A DNA stretch of 26,750 nucleotides from CANHCC01 sp040381555 (GTDB lineage Bacteria; Bacteroidota; Bacteroidia; J057; RFSG01): contig JBEIHC010000033.1 in assembly GCA_040381555.1 (NCBI GenBank), positions 1-26,750 on the forward strand. Direction: 5' to 3'. The notes beneath the pieces are model-generated. The model was not told the DNA's origin and ran no database searches. It saw only the letters and a program-made list of their open reading frames with translations. Each line of letters starts with the position of its first letter. The stretch's first letter is position 1. A program made the position numbers and the translations under genes. Below are positions 16,893-24,176 of the stretch, one piece after another.

Positions 16893-16924
16893 TTTGCAGG
16901 AAACCGATTCAAATGCGTACTTTG
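16893..16924 (+). promoter_or_regulatory. purC promoter (TTTG-N21-TACTTTG)
   Basis: A TTTG at 16893-16896 lies 21 bp before TACTTTG at 16918-16924, a plausible -33/-7 pair for Bacteroidota, with the shortened TA-n-TTTG form of the -7 box. It starts 6 bp after the last unit of repeat array 2 and lies 19 bp before the ATG. Confidence 0.5.
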
Positions 16925-16943
16925 TATTTCTATATTTAATTGA

Positions 16944-17903
16944 ATGAAAAAAGGTATTCTCGCAAGCCATCTTGATTTTACCCATCCCTTTACCCGCTAC
17001 CAAGGAAAAGTGAGGGATGTATATAATCTTAAAGACACAGTGTTGGTATTGGTAGCAACAGATCGAATCTCTGCTTTTGATGTGGTACTGCCTGAACCGA
17101 TTCCTTTTAAAGGGCAGGTTTTAAATCAACTGTCTGCTCATTTTCTTCAGGCAACAGAAGATATTATGCCCAATCATTTGTTACTCGTACCAGATCCTAA
17201 TATTTCTATTGGTTTGGCGTGTAAAGCGCTTCCCGTAGAATTTGTGGTGCGGGGATATTTATGTGGCCATGCTTGGAGAGAATATAAAGCGGGTAAAAGA
17301 GTTGTTTGTGGGGCAGAATTGCCAGAGGGATTGGTCGAGAATTCTCCTCTTCCTCACCCAATTCTTACTCCTACTACGAAATCTGCCATTGGCCATGATG
17401 AAGATATTTCTCCGGAAGAGATTCTGCGTTCCGGCTTACTTGAACCAGAGACTTGGCAACAAGCAGAATACTTTGCCCTAAAGCTTTTTGCCAAGGGGCA
17501 AGAGATGGCAAATGAAAGAGGCTTGATTTTGGCTGATACCAAATATGAATTCGGTTGGTTTGACGATGAACTTCATTTGATAGATGAAATTCATACTCCG
17601 GATTCATCCCGCTATTTTATTCGGGAGAATTATGAGGAAAACTTTCCTATTGGTAAGCCTGTTCAGCAATTGTCCAAAGAGTTTGTTCGGGAATGGTTGA
17701 TGCAACAGGGGTTTATGGGTAAAGAAGGTCAGCTTCCGCCCATTATGCCGGAATCTTTTATTGATCAAGTCAGTAAGCGTTATATAGAATTGTATGAAAG
17801 AATGAGTGGCCTAACCTTTGTTCCAGCATCCTATGAAGGAGTAGAAAGTAGGTTGCAGATTCAGGTAAATGAAGGTTTGAAAAAACTGGGCGTTTATTCC
17901 TGA
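16944..17903 (+). CDS. purC: Phosphoribosylaminoimidazole-succinocarboxamide synthase
   Basis: Catalyses ATP-dependent ligation of aspartate to CAIR, giving SAICAR in de novo purine synthesis. The signatures include YQGKVRDVYNLKDTVLVLVATDRISAFDVVLPEPIPFKG (residues 19-57), VVRGYLCGHAWREYKAG and DTKYEFGWFDDELHLIDEIHTPDSSRYF, which cover the ATP and CAIR sites. At 319 residues it is the long form, comparable to yeast Ade1, rather than the roughly 240-residue E. coli form. It is a solitary purine gene here. Its stop codon directly abuts the promoter box of the downstream STAS gene. No purine riboswitch is visible in the leader, which would be only about 15 nt long. Confidence 0.97.
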   Translation: MKKGILASHLDFTHPFTRYQGKVRDVYNLKDTVLVLVATDRISAFDVVLPEPIPFKGQVLNQLSAHFLQATEDIMPNHLLLVPDPNISIGLACKALPVEFVVRGYLCGHAWREYKAGKRVVCGAELPEGLVENSPLPHPILTPTTKSAIGHDEDISPEEILRSGLLEPETWQQAEYFALKLFAKGQEMANERGLILADTKYEFGWFDDELHLIDEIHTPDSSRYFIRENYEENFPIGKPVQQLSKEFVREWLMQQGFMGKEGQLPPIMPESFIDQVSKRYIELYERMSGLTFVPASYEGVESRLQIQVNEGLKKLGVYS

Positions 17904-17911
17904 TAATTTTG
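17904..17911 (+). promoter_or_regulatory. -7 promoter box of the STAS-rnz-yhhQ operon (TAATTTTG)
   Basis: Perfect TAnnTTTG starting at the base after the purC TGA stop (17901-17903) and 24 bp before the next ATG. Confidence 0.55.
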
Positions 17912-17935
17912 ATAATTTTAACCTATCAATAGAAT

Positions 17936-18412
17936 ATGAAATATCAGGCAGACATTCAGGAGAAATTCGTAGTACTTTCTCTATTGGAAGAAAAATTAGA
18001 TTCCCGTATTGCTCCCAAGTTAAAGAGCGAATTTTTGGTTCACAATGCAGAAGGAGTTCGAAATGTTATTTTGGATTTGAATGCTGTTCAGTATGTGGAT
18101 AGTAGTGGGCTGAGTGCTATTCTGATAGGGCATCGCTTATGTCAGAATAATAAGGGCATAATGATTTTGACAGGGATTCAAGAGCAAGTGGAGAAGTTAA
18201 TTGTTCTTTCTCGTTTGGATGAAGTGTTGAACATTCTGCCTACTCAACAAGAGGCAGTTGAGGCAATTTTTTTAAATGAATTAGAAGGGGATTTTATTGA
18301 TGAAGATGAGACGGTTGATGATGATTTTCTGGAAGATGAATTGGATGACTTGGATGAAGTTGGGGAATGGGAAGAGGATAAATCTGAATTTGATGAACGC
18401 GAAGAGTTATAG
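17936..18412 (+). CDS. STAS-domain protein (anti-sigma factor antagonist-like) with acidic tail
   Basis: A 158-residue protein. Residues 1-112 form a STAS domain as in anti-anti-sigma factors, with the signature VILDLNAVQYVDSSGLSAIL. Ser56 sits at the position phosphorylated in SpoIIAA-type antagonists. Residues 115-158 form an intrinsically disordered-looking acidic tail, with 26 of 44 residues Asp or Glu. No anti-sigma kinase, phosphatase or sigma factor gene is nearby, so the partner is unknown. The pairing of a STAS gene just ahead of ribonuclease Z is recurrent in Bacteroidota. The acidic tail could mimic nucleic acid or regulate the domain; this is speculation. Confidence 0.87.
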   Translation: MKYQADIQEKFVVLSLLEEKLDSRIAPKLKSEFLVHNAEGVRNVILDLNAVQYVDSSGLSAILIGHRLCQNNKGIMILTGIQEQVEKLIVLSRLDEVLNILPTQQEAVEAIFLNELEGDFIDEDETVDDDFLEDELDDLDEVGEWEEDKSEFDEREEL

Positions 18413-18426
18413 TCTTTGCTCGATGA

Positions 18427-19338
18427 ATGTTTGAACTCACCATTTTGGGAAGCAGCTCCGCCACTCCTGCCTTTAAACGGCATTTGAGTGCACAGTTGAT
18501 ATCTCATAATGAGAGACTTTTTTTAATAGACTGTGGGGAAGGAACCCAGTTTCAGATGATGCGATATAAAACTCGTATTCAAAGGCTGGATGCAATTCTT
18601 ATTTCTCATTTACATGGAGATCATTTTTTCGGGCTTCCAGGTTTGCTTTGCTCACTCAGCAATCATGAGCGTACACGCCCTTTGAAGATTATTTGTCCGG
18701 AGGGCTTACCGGAAGTATTATTTCAACTTCTAAAGGCATCTGATACCCGATTGAAGTATGAGTTGGAATTTCATTTGTTAAAAAGCAAAAGCTCTGAAAT
18801 AGTTTTTGAGAATAGTAGTTTGTCTGTTAGTAGTATACCTTTGAAGCATCGAGTGTATTGCAATGGTTACTTATTTCAAGAAAAGCCTAAAGCTCGAAAG
18901 TTTTTGATGTCAAAGGCCAAAGCAGATTTAATTCCTGTTCAGTATTTTCATTTACTCAAGCAAGGCAATACTATTGTGCTGGATAATCAGCGCGAATATC
19001 ATTCTTCAGATTATTTAGGAGAAGCTCCGAAATCTTTTTCTTATGCTTATTGTTCAGACACCAGATATTTCTCTGAACTAGCCGATTCCGTAAAGGGCGT
19101 AGATTTATTATATCATGAGGCTACCTTTTTGGAGGAGTTAAAACATAAGGCGGAATCCACTTTTCATAGCACCGCCAAGGAGGCCGGAATGTTGGCAAGG
19201 GAGGCTCAGGCAGGTAAGTTAATAATTGGTCATTTCTCTGCCAGATACTTAGACTTGCAACCCTTATTGGCTGAGGCGCAGCAGGAATTTCCCAACACTC
19301 ATCTGGCCGAAGAAGGCGTCATCGTTAAAATTAAATAG
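18427..19338 (+). CDS. rnz: Ribonuclease Z
   Basis: Metallo-beta-lactamase-fold endonuclease that matures the 3' end of tRNA precursors. The 303-residue protein carries the zinc motif H61-L-H63-G-D65-H66 in ISHLHGDHFFGLPGLL. Further metal ligands are likely in PLKHRVYCNGYLF, AYCSDTRYF and LIIGHFSARY. LGSSSATPAFKRHLSA at the N-terminus is typical of the RNase Z family. It starts 14 bp after the STAS gene and ends one base before the YhhQ-type transporter gene, so the three genes should be one transcript. Confidence 0.96.
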   Translation: MFELTILGSSSATPAFKRHLSAQLISHNERLFLIDCGEGTQFQMMRYKTRIQRLDAILISHLHGDHFFGLPGLLCSLSNHERTRPLKIICPEGLPEVLFQLLKASDTRLKYELEFHLLKSKSSEIVFENSSLSVSSIPLKHRVYCNGYLFQEKPKARKFLMSKAKADLIPVQYFHLLKQGNTIVLDNQREYHSSDYLGEAPKSFSYAYCSDTRYFSELADSVKGVDLLYHEATFLEELKHKAESTFHSTAKEAGMLAREAQAGKLIIGHFSARYLDLQPLLAEAQQEFPNTHLAEEGVIVKIK

Positions 19339-19339
19339 A

Positions 19340-20113
19340 ATGGAGTCCCGTAAATCAAGAAGTTTGTTTGTATTCTTAGGTGCCGTTTTTGTTGCTAATG
19401 CCTTGCTTGCAGAATTTATTGGAGTAAAAATATTTTCTTTAGAGCAAACCTTAGGAATACCTCTGTCAGATTTTTCCCTGTTTGGAAAGGATCATCTTTC
19501 ATTTAATATGACGGCAGGGGTGTTGCTTTGGCCGGTTGTATTTATCATGACCGATATCATTAATGAATACTATGGAATGAAAGGAGTGCGGTTTTTATCC
19601 TGGCTTGCAGCAGGCATGATAGTCTACTCCTTTGCGATGGTTTGGTTTTCCATACAGTTGGAGCCTGCCGGATTTTGGTCTGGTTCTGCTCAGGAAAAAG
19701 GAGTGCCCGATATGCAGCGCGCCTTTGAAAGTATATTTGGACAGGGTTTATGGATTATCATAGGCTCTTTGACAGCCTTTCTTTTTGGGCAATTAATTGA
19801 TGTACTAGTATTTCATCGAATTAAGAAATGGACCGGAGAAAAATATATCTGGTTACGAGCAACTGGATCGACTTTGGTTTCACAGTTGATTGATAGTTTC
19901 GTGGTTCTTTTTGTCGCTTTTTATATAGGCGCAGATTGGGAATTATCCTTAGTGATGGCCATAGCCTTGGTCAATTATCTATATAAATTTATGGTAGCTG
20001 TAATTATGACTCCTTTGTTGTATGGAGCTCATAGTCTAATTGACTCTTATCTGGGGAAAGATTTGTCTCATCAGATGCAGCGTGCTGCCCATCCTTTTTC
20101 AAAAGGGGAATAA
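19340..20113 (+). CDS. Queuosine precursor transporter (YhhQ/VUT family)
   Basis: A 257-residue integral membrane protein with about six hydrophobic segments, beginning SLFVFLGAVFVANALLAEFIGVKIF. It has the family signature GVLLWPVVFIMTDIINEYYG (about residues 61-80) and the late motif STLVSQLIDSFVVLFVAFYIG. Family members import preQ0/preQ1, the 7-deazaguanine precursors of queuosine in the tRNA anticodon. Placement directly behind ribonuclease Z puts two tRNA-maturation functions in one operon. The last 110 bp overlap the 3' end of the opposing MFS gene. The C-terminal residues still look like this family, so the overlap appears genuine. Confidence 0.9.
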   Translation: MESRKSRSLFVFLGAVFVANALLAEFIGVKIFSLEQTLGIPLSDFSLFGKDHLSFNMTAGVLLWPVVFIMTDIINEYYGMKGVRFLSWLAAGMIVYSFAMVWFSIQLEPAGFWSGSAQEKGVPDMQRAFESIFGQGLWIIIGSLTAFLFGQLIDVLVFHRIKKWTGEKYIWLRATGSTLVSQLIDSFVVLFVAFYIGADWELSLVMAIALVNYLYKFMVAVIMTPLLYGAHSLIDSYLGKDLSHQMQRAAHPFSKGE

Positions 20114-21302
20114 TTTTCCAGGCAATTCCTACTGCCAAAACGCTGAAAATCGAAGCCATCCAACCAACCTGATAGAAATCTTCTAATTTTCCGGAGGGCG
20201 TTTCTTTCACGATTACCCCAGCAATCCAAGCTGCTGCTCCTGAGGCAATCTGCTGCAGAGAAGAAAGAATACTCATGAAGGTGCCTCTAAGTCTAGTTTC
20301 TACCGTTTGCGTCATAATGGCAATAATGGGGATAAGACGGACTGATAATAACGACATGAAGAGGGTGGTAATCACTAAAATCCAGGAAAGGGGGATGACG
20401 GAAATCTGGGTAACCAACAGAATTGGAATAGCTGATAAAGGACTGGCAAATAGAAATACTTTAAAGGCGCCAAATTTATCCGTCAATCTGCCAGAAAGAT
20501 TTGCAGCGGCAAAAGTGAACACCCCACCTATTAGATATATCAGAAACAATTGATCTTCCCTTACCCCACAGTTGCTCACCAGATAGGGACTAATAAAGGG
20601 AATGACAGAAAACCCTGCCAGCATCATTACCATCATTAATAGGAAAGACAAGCGAGCTCCCGGATTTTGTAGTACTTCGAGAATTCTCGGCCAGGGTTTA
20701 GTTCTTTCGCCAGAAGTGAGATGTTTGTCCAATTCAGGCAAAACATTCCAAGCTAATATTATGATAGGAATACAGGTAATCGCCAACAAGAAAAAGGGAG
20801 CTTGCCAGTTCGTAATTTCTGCCAGCCATAGGCCTGTGGGTACACCTATGACGGATGCGATAGAGAATGCAGACATCACCAGTCCGGTGGCTCTTCCTCT
20901 CCTTTCAATCGGAATATAATCTCCAATGACGGATAGGGTTAAGGCGGTTAAAATTCCTCCAAATGCTCCTGCTAATACTCTTGCAATCAGAAAAGGCCAA
21001 TAATCGCCTGCAAGGGCACACAGAAGCGTGCTGAGCGCAAATCCAAAGAATAGTCCCAACAAAGCTCTTTTACGATTGAATCGGTCCAGGAAGAAGGAAG
21101 AAAGGATTCCGGAAATAGCGGCACTGAAAGTGTAGGTTGATACCAAGAATCCAAATTCTTGGGTGTTTGCGTGGAAATCCCGCATCAACTTAGGCCCTAA
21201 AGGCATAAGCACAACAAAATCAACAATGTGGGAGAATTGAACGGCTACAAGAATAAATATCAACCAGTTTTCAGTTCGCCTGCTCAACAGGTTTGGCATC
21301 AT
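20004..21302 (-). CDS. Major facilitator superfamily transporter
   Basis: A 432-residue MFS protein with about 12 hydrophobic segments. The motif DRFNRKRALLG between segments 2 and 3 is the conserved loop of drug and sugar antiporters. FLIARVLAGAFGGILTALTLSVIGDYIP resembles the AraJ/YdhP-like arabinose-efflux group. Substrate is unknown; export of a sugar or drug is a guess from family. Two ATGs stand in tandem at the start (21302 and 21299). The last 35-40 residues (KKDGQHAASDETNL onward) are hydrophilic and encoded by DNA that is coding for the queuosine transporter on the other strand. It follows the PKD lipoprotein gene by 42 bp and may be co-transcribed with it. Confidence 0.88.
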   Translation of the reverse strand: MMPNLLSRRTENWLIFILVAVQFSHIVDFVVLMPLGPKLMRDFHANTQEFGFLVSTYTFSAAISGILSSFFLDRFNRKRALLGLFFGFALSTLLCALAGDYWPFLIARVLAGAFGGILTALTLSVIGDYIPIERRGRATGLVMSAFSIASVIGVPTGLWLAEITNWQAPFFLLAITCIPIIILAWNVLPELDKHLTSGERTKPWPRILEVLQNPGARLSFLLMMVMMLAGFSVIPFISPYLVSNCGVREDQLFLIYLIGGVFTFAAANLSGRLTDKFGAFKVFLFASPLSAIPILLVTQISVIPLSWILVITTLFMSLLSVRLIPIIAIMTQTVETRLRGTFMSILSSLQQIASGAAAWIAGVIVKETPSGKLEDFYQVGWMASIFSVLAVGIAWKIIPLLKKDGQHAASDETNLSPDKSQLDYELHTTKES

Positions 21303-21344
21303 TCGGTAAAGATAAGACCAAAATTGAAAACCCTGTAAAGAGAA

Positions 21345-22070
21345 TCAGGGAGTTTCTGAAAGCGCCTCAAACCATAAATTCCTTTGGACGGCAGATTCGA
21401 TTCCAGGATGTCCTGTGTTTAGGGTGTCTTGAGACTCAATTAGCAGATTTTTACGGGTAATTTCCTGAATAAAATAAGTTTTGTGCTGGGTGATTAACTG
21501 TCGATCCCAAATGCTCCATTTTTCATCACTAGATAGTGGAAATCCACTAATTTGTAAAGAACCATCTATTGAAAATTTCCAGATCGTTTCTGAAAAAGAC
21601 ATTTCGGAAGAATCTACAGGATATTGATTGTTCAAAACATATTCCTTCACTGCGGTGAGCCTCCATGATTTTAATAAACTATCAGATAGGGAAGGTTTAA
21701 CCAGTAGAATCGTTTTACTGCTTTTCTCAACCTTGTTTTTAAATCGGCTCGTCAGGGTAATGGTGTATTGACCTGGAAATAAATAGTAATGCTCTGGGTT
21801 TTTGGCAGAGCTAAGGCCTCCATCTCCAAAATTCCATTCGAAAGATTCTGCTTCACTGGAGCAATTTGAAAATTTAACTGGAATGGTATAAATCAAGGAA
21901 AAATCACTGGGTCTGTTTTCTTGAGAGTATCCAAAACAACTTTCCGCCTTTTGTCCGCAAGAGGATAGGGTTAGTGCCCCCAATGCTCCAAGCCACAAAA
22001 CCCGGCATCTGATAAGAGAATTTATAAATATGAAATTCTTCCGAAAATACTTGATTTGTAGATTACTCAT
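21345..22070 (-). CDS. PKD-domain lipoprotein
   Basis: A 241-residue lipoprotein. The rather long n-region (about 22 residues, basic) leads to LWLGALGALTLSSC, with the lipid attachment site Cys38. A PKD module follows, marked by FEWNFGDGGLSSAKNPEHYYLFPGQYTITLT (about residues 77-107). The second half (SLLKSWRLTAVKEYVLNN to the end) has the beta-strand pattern of lipocalin-like domains that measure model misfit in many Bacteroidota lipoproteins. No surface-export signal of the K-(D/E)2 type follows the cysteine. Function is unknown. It sits between TerC (133 bp upstream) and an MFS transporter (42 bp downstream), all on the minus strand. Confidence 0.78.
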   Translation of the reverse strand: MSNLQIKYFRKNFIFINSLIRCRVLWLGALGALTLSSCGQKAESCFGYSQENRPSDFSLIYTIPVKFSNCSSEAESFEWNFGDGGLSSAKNPEHYYLFPGQYTITLTSRFKNKVEKSSKTILLVKPSLSDSLLKSWRLTAVKEYVLNNQYPVDSSEMSFSETIWKFSIDGSLQISGFPLSSDEKWSIWDRQLITQHKTYFIQEITRKNLLIESQDTLNTGHPGIESAVQRNLWFEALSETP

Positions 22071-22203
22071 AGCCTTAGCTTTGGGATATCCATTACTCCT
22101 ATCTTGGAATTTGTATTCCAGTCACGCAATATTCCATTTCTTAAATATACGAATTAATACCTTAAAGTATCACAACGAATGAAGGAATGGTGAGGGTTAT
22201 TTT

Positions 22204-23217
22204 TTATTCTGCAGGATTTTCTTCTTTTGAAGCATTCATCACAGAAATTAGGATAGAGCCCGAGAGTACAATTAATATAACTGCGAGAGATAGCCAAGCA
22301 GGAATATAGAGTTGAAAGTTTAGATTAAGGGTTTTCTGAATCCAAGGTTCATTGATTATAAAGAGAACCATTTTGGAGCCGATAAACATCAAGATAAAAG
22401 AGAGCCCTTTTTGTAGATACTTGAATTTATCCATAATGTCCGCCAGTAAAAAGAACATTGCTCTCAGACCCATAACTGCAAAAACATTGGAAGTATAGAC
22501 AATGAAGGGGTTTTGCGTGATGGCGAATACTGCAGGGATTGAGTCCAGGGCAAAAAGCAAGTCCGTTGTTTCGATTAGCAAAATGACTAAGAAGAGCGGG
22601 GTAAAATAGCGTTTCCCATCCTGACGAATCATGAATTTACCGTCTTGGTTGGTGTCGGTGAAAGGCAGGATTTTTTTTGCGAGTCTTAGTACTTTTGATT
22701 CTGAGGGATCGAAATCATCTCCTTGTTCATTCAGCATTTTGTAACCGGTAAACAGCAGGATGGCACCAAAAATATAGAGAATGAAGTGGAAATGGCTCAC
22801 GATTTGCCAGGCCACCGTGATGAAGGTTCCCCGCATCACGAGAGCGCCCAGGATGCCCCAGAATAGGACTTTGTGGTAGTATTTTTCTTCGATTTTGAAG
22901 TATCGAAGGATTACAAGAATGATAAAAATATTATCAACGGAAAGCGCCCATTCCATGAGGTAGGCAGTGAGGTAATCTACTGTGTTTTTTGCTCGGATGG
23001 TGGGAGTATCTCCATCTAAAAACCAGATCAAAATACCGAAGCTGAGGGAGAGTGTTACCCAAAAAATGGTTTGTAATAAAGCTGATTTTGTGGTGGTTTT
23101 TTCTGCTTTGCTATGTAGAAAGCCCAAGTCGAAGGCGAGGAATCCTAACACCAGCACAGCGAATAAAATCATCAACCAGGATTCTGTCGATAGGGCGGAG
23201 AAATCGGTAAAATTCAT
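22204..23217 (-). CDS. TerC/Alx family membrane protein
   Basis: A 337-residue membrane protein with about eight or nine hydrophobic segments. The two family signatures are visible: MEWALSVDNIFII (residues 88-100), with Glu89 and Asp95, and LLIETTDLLFALDSIPAVFAI (213-233), with Glu216, Asp219 and Asp225. These intramembrane acidic residues are thought to bind a metal ion. Family members include tellurite-resistance TerC and Alx, now linked to manganese export and to metal loading of secreted proteins. No other ter genes are present, so a manganese role is more likely than tellurite resistance. A variant -7 box lies 29 bp upstream. Confidence 0.92.
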   Translation of the reverse strand: MNFTDFSALSTESWLMILFAVLVLGFLAFDLGFLHSKAEKTTTKSALLQTIFWVTLSLSFGILIWFLDGDTPTIRAKNTVDYLTAYLMEWALSVDNIFIILVILRYFKIEEKYYHKVLFWGILGALVMRGTFITVAWQIVSHFHFILYIFGAILLFTGYKMLNEQGDDFDPSESKVLRLAKKILPFTDTNQDGKFMIRQDGKRYFTPLFLVILLIETTDLLFALDSIPAVFAITQNPFIVYTSNVFAVMGLRAMFFLLADIMDKFKYLQKGLSFILMFIGSKMVLFIINEPWIQKTLNLNFQLYIPAWLSLAVILIVLSGSILISVMNASKEENPAE

Positions 23218-23245
23218 GCTACGGGAGCGTTTTTTAAAACTTGCA

Positions 23246-23252
23246 CAAAGTA
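23246..23252 (-). promoter_or_regulatory. Variant -7 promoter box of the TerC gene (TACTTTG)
   Basis: Minus-strand TA-n-TTTG, identical to the purC box, 28 bp before the ATG at 23217. I see no clear riboswitch (yybP-ykoY type) in the leader, which would be only about 25 nt. Confidence 0.4.
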
Positions 23253-23305
23253 AACCAATTTAACGATAAAGCGGGTGATAGGTTAGGTGCTTTGTTGGAA
23301 TTCTG

Positions 23306-23462
23306 GCTTGGTGCAAGCTTCGCTTAGGGTAAGCATCGCTTGGTGCAAGCATCGCTTGGTGCAAGCATCGCTTGGTGTAAGCATCGCTTGGTGTAAGCTT
23401 CGCTTAGGGTAAGCTTCGCTTGGTGCAAGCTTTGCTTAGGGTAAGCATCGCTTGGTGCAAGC
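23306..23462. repeat. Tandem array of ten palindromic 16-bp units (array 3)
   Basis: Ten units with an exact 16-bp period and spacers ATC, TTC or TTT. The cores are the reverse complement of array 1: GCTTGGTGCAAGC (five), GCTTAGGGTAAGC (three) and the mixed form GCTTGGTGTAAGC (two). The array begins 89 bp upstream of the terC start on one side and ends 12 bp before the -7 box of the methionine sulfoxide reductase gene on the other. The last unit supplies a TTG 20 bp from that box. Confidence 0.95.
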
Positions 23463-23474
23463 AGATAAACTGCC

Positions 23475-23482
23475 TAAATTTG
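23475..23482 (+). promoter_or_regulatory. -7 promoter box of the fRMsr gene (TAAATTTG)
   Basis: Perfect TAnnTTTG only 4 bp before the ATG at 23487, with TTG at 23452-23454 (inside the last repeat unit) 20 bp upstream as a -33 element. This spacing predicts transcription starting at or next to the start codon. Confidence 0.6.
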
Positions 23483-23486
23483 TTGC

Positions 23487-23969
23487 ATGTCAGAAGAAAT
23501 CCATTTTAATACAGCCGCAAGCCGAAAAGATATTTATGAGGAATTGCTCCCCCAGGCTGAGGCTTTATTAAAACCCGAACCGGATGAAATTGCTCGAATG
23601 GCGAATCTTACGGCCATCTTACATGAGATTCCCGGATTTTTTTGGGTGGGATTTTATTTTGTACGCGGGGAGGAGCTGGTACTGGGACCTTTTCAAGGGC
23701 CGGTTGCCTGTTCCCGTTTTAGTATTTTGAAAGGAGTATGTGGGGCAGCGGTCAGAGAGAAAAGGATGCAAATCGTTCCGGATGTCGAGGCTTTTCCCGG
23801 GCATATAGCTTGCAGTAGTTTGTCTAAATCGGAGATTGTGATTCCCTTGTTTGACGCTGATAGAAAGGTATGGGCTGTGTTGGATATTGACAGTACTGAG
23901 CTGGATGATTTTTCGGAAATGGATGGGGAGTATTTGGAAAAATTTTTAGATTTACTGAAGCGGGGTTGA
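23487..23969 (+). CDS. Free methionine-(R)-sulfoxide reductase (GAF domain)
   Basis: Reduces free methionine R-sulfoxide, part of oxidative damage repair. The 160-residue GAF-domain protein holds the three family cysteines: Cys75 in GPVACSRF, Cys85 in GVCGAAV and Cys109 in GHIACSSLSKSEIVIPL. Together with FFWVGFYF and AVLDIDSTELDDFSE these match YebR-type fRMsr proteins. The next in-frame Met is at residue 38, inside the conserved fold, so the ATG at 23487 is the only reasonable start even though the -7 box is 4 bp away. The gene appears monocistronic and follows repeat array 3. Confidence 0.93.
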   Translation: MSEEIHFNTAASRKDIYEELLPQAEALLKPEPDEIARMANLTAILHEIPGFFWVGFYFVRGEELVLGPFQGPVACSRFSILKGVCGAAVREKRMQIVPDVEAFPGHIACSSLSKSEIVIPLFDADRKVWAVLDIDSTELDDFSEMDGEYLEKFLDLLKRG

Positions 23970-24148
23970 TGGATTTTTAAGCGTTTGTATCCATTCATCT
24001 GATCCTCTTCAATCCAGTTTTCGGAGTCTGGAATTTGTGATGTGCCTTTCAAAAAAGGGTAATCCATTTTGGGTTATCATCCAATGGGGCTATTTTACAA
24101 GTGTTAGTGCAAATCCAATTAGCTTCAACATCATCGGCAAAAAATCGT

Positions 24149-24156
24149 TAAATTTG
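24149..24156 (+). promoter_or_regulatory. -7 promoter box of the Rpn-family gene (TAAATTTG)
   Basis: Perfect TAnnTTTG, 20 bp before the ATG at 24177. GGTGAG directly in front of the ATG could help ribosome binding. The rest of 23970-24176 holds no gene that I can see. Confidence 0.55.
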
Positions 24157-24176
24157 CTTAAATAATTATTGGTGAG

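Noticed and set aside
18244..18507. Minus-strand open frame with a serine-rich protein
   Set aside because: It is the antisense reading of the Asp/Glu codons of the STAS protein tail (GAT/GAA giving serine-rich antisense), not a gene.
22104..22121. TGGAAT-TTGT-ATTCCA inverted repeat between terC and the lipoprotein gene
   Set aside because: A 6-bp stem with a 4-nt loop and no T-run on either strand. It could be an operator but nothing else supports it.
22204..23217. Tellurite-resistance determinant
   Set aside because: The gene is TerC-family, but no terA/B/D/E/Z genes are present, and solitary TerC/Alx proteins are better linked to manganese handling.
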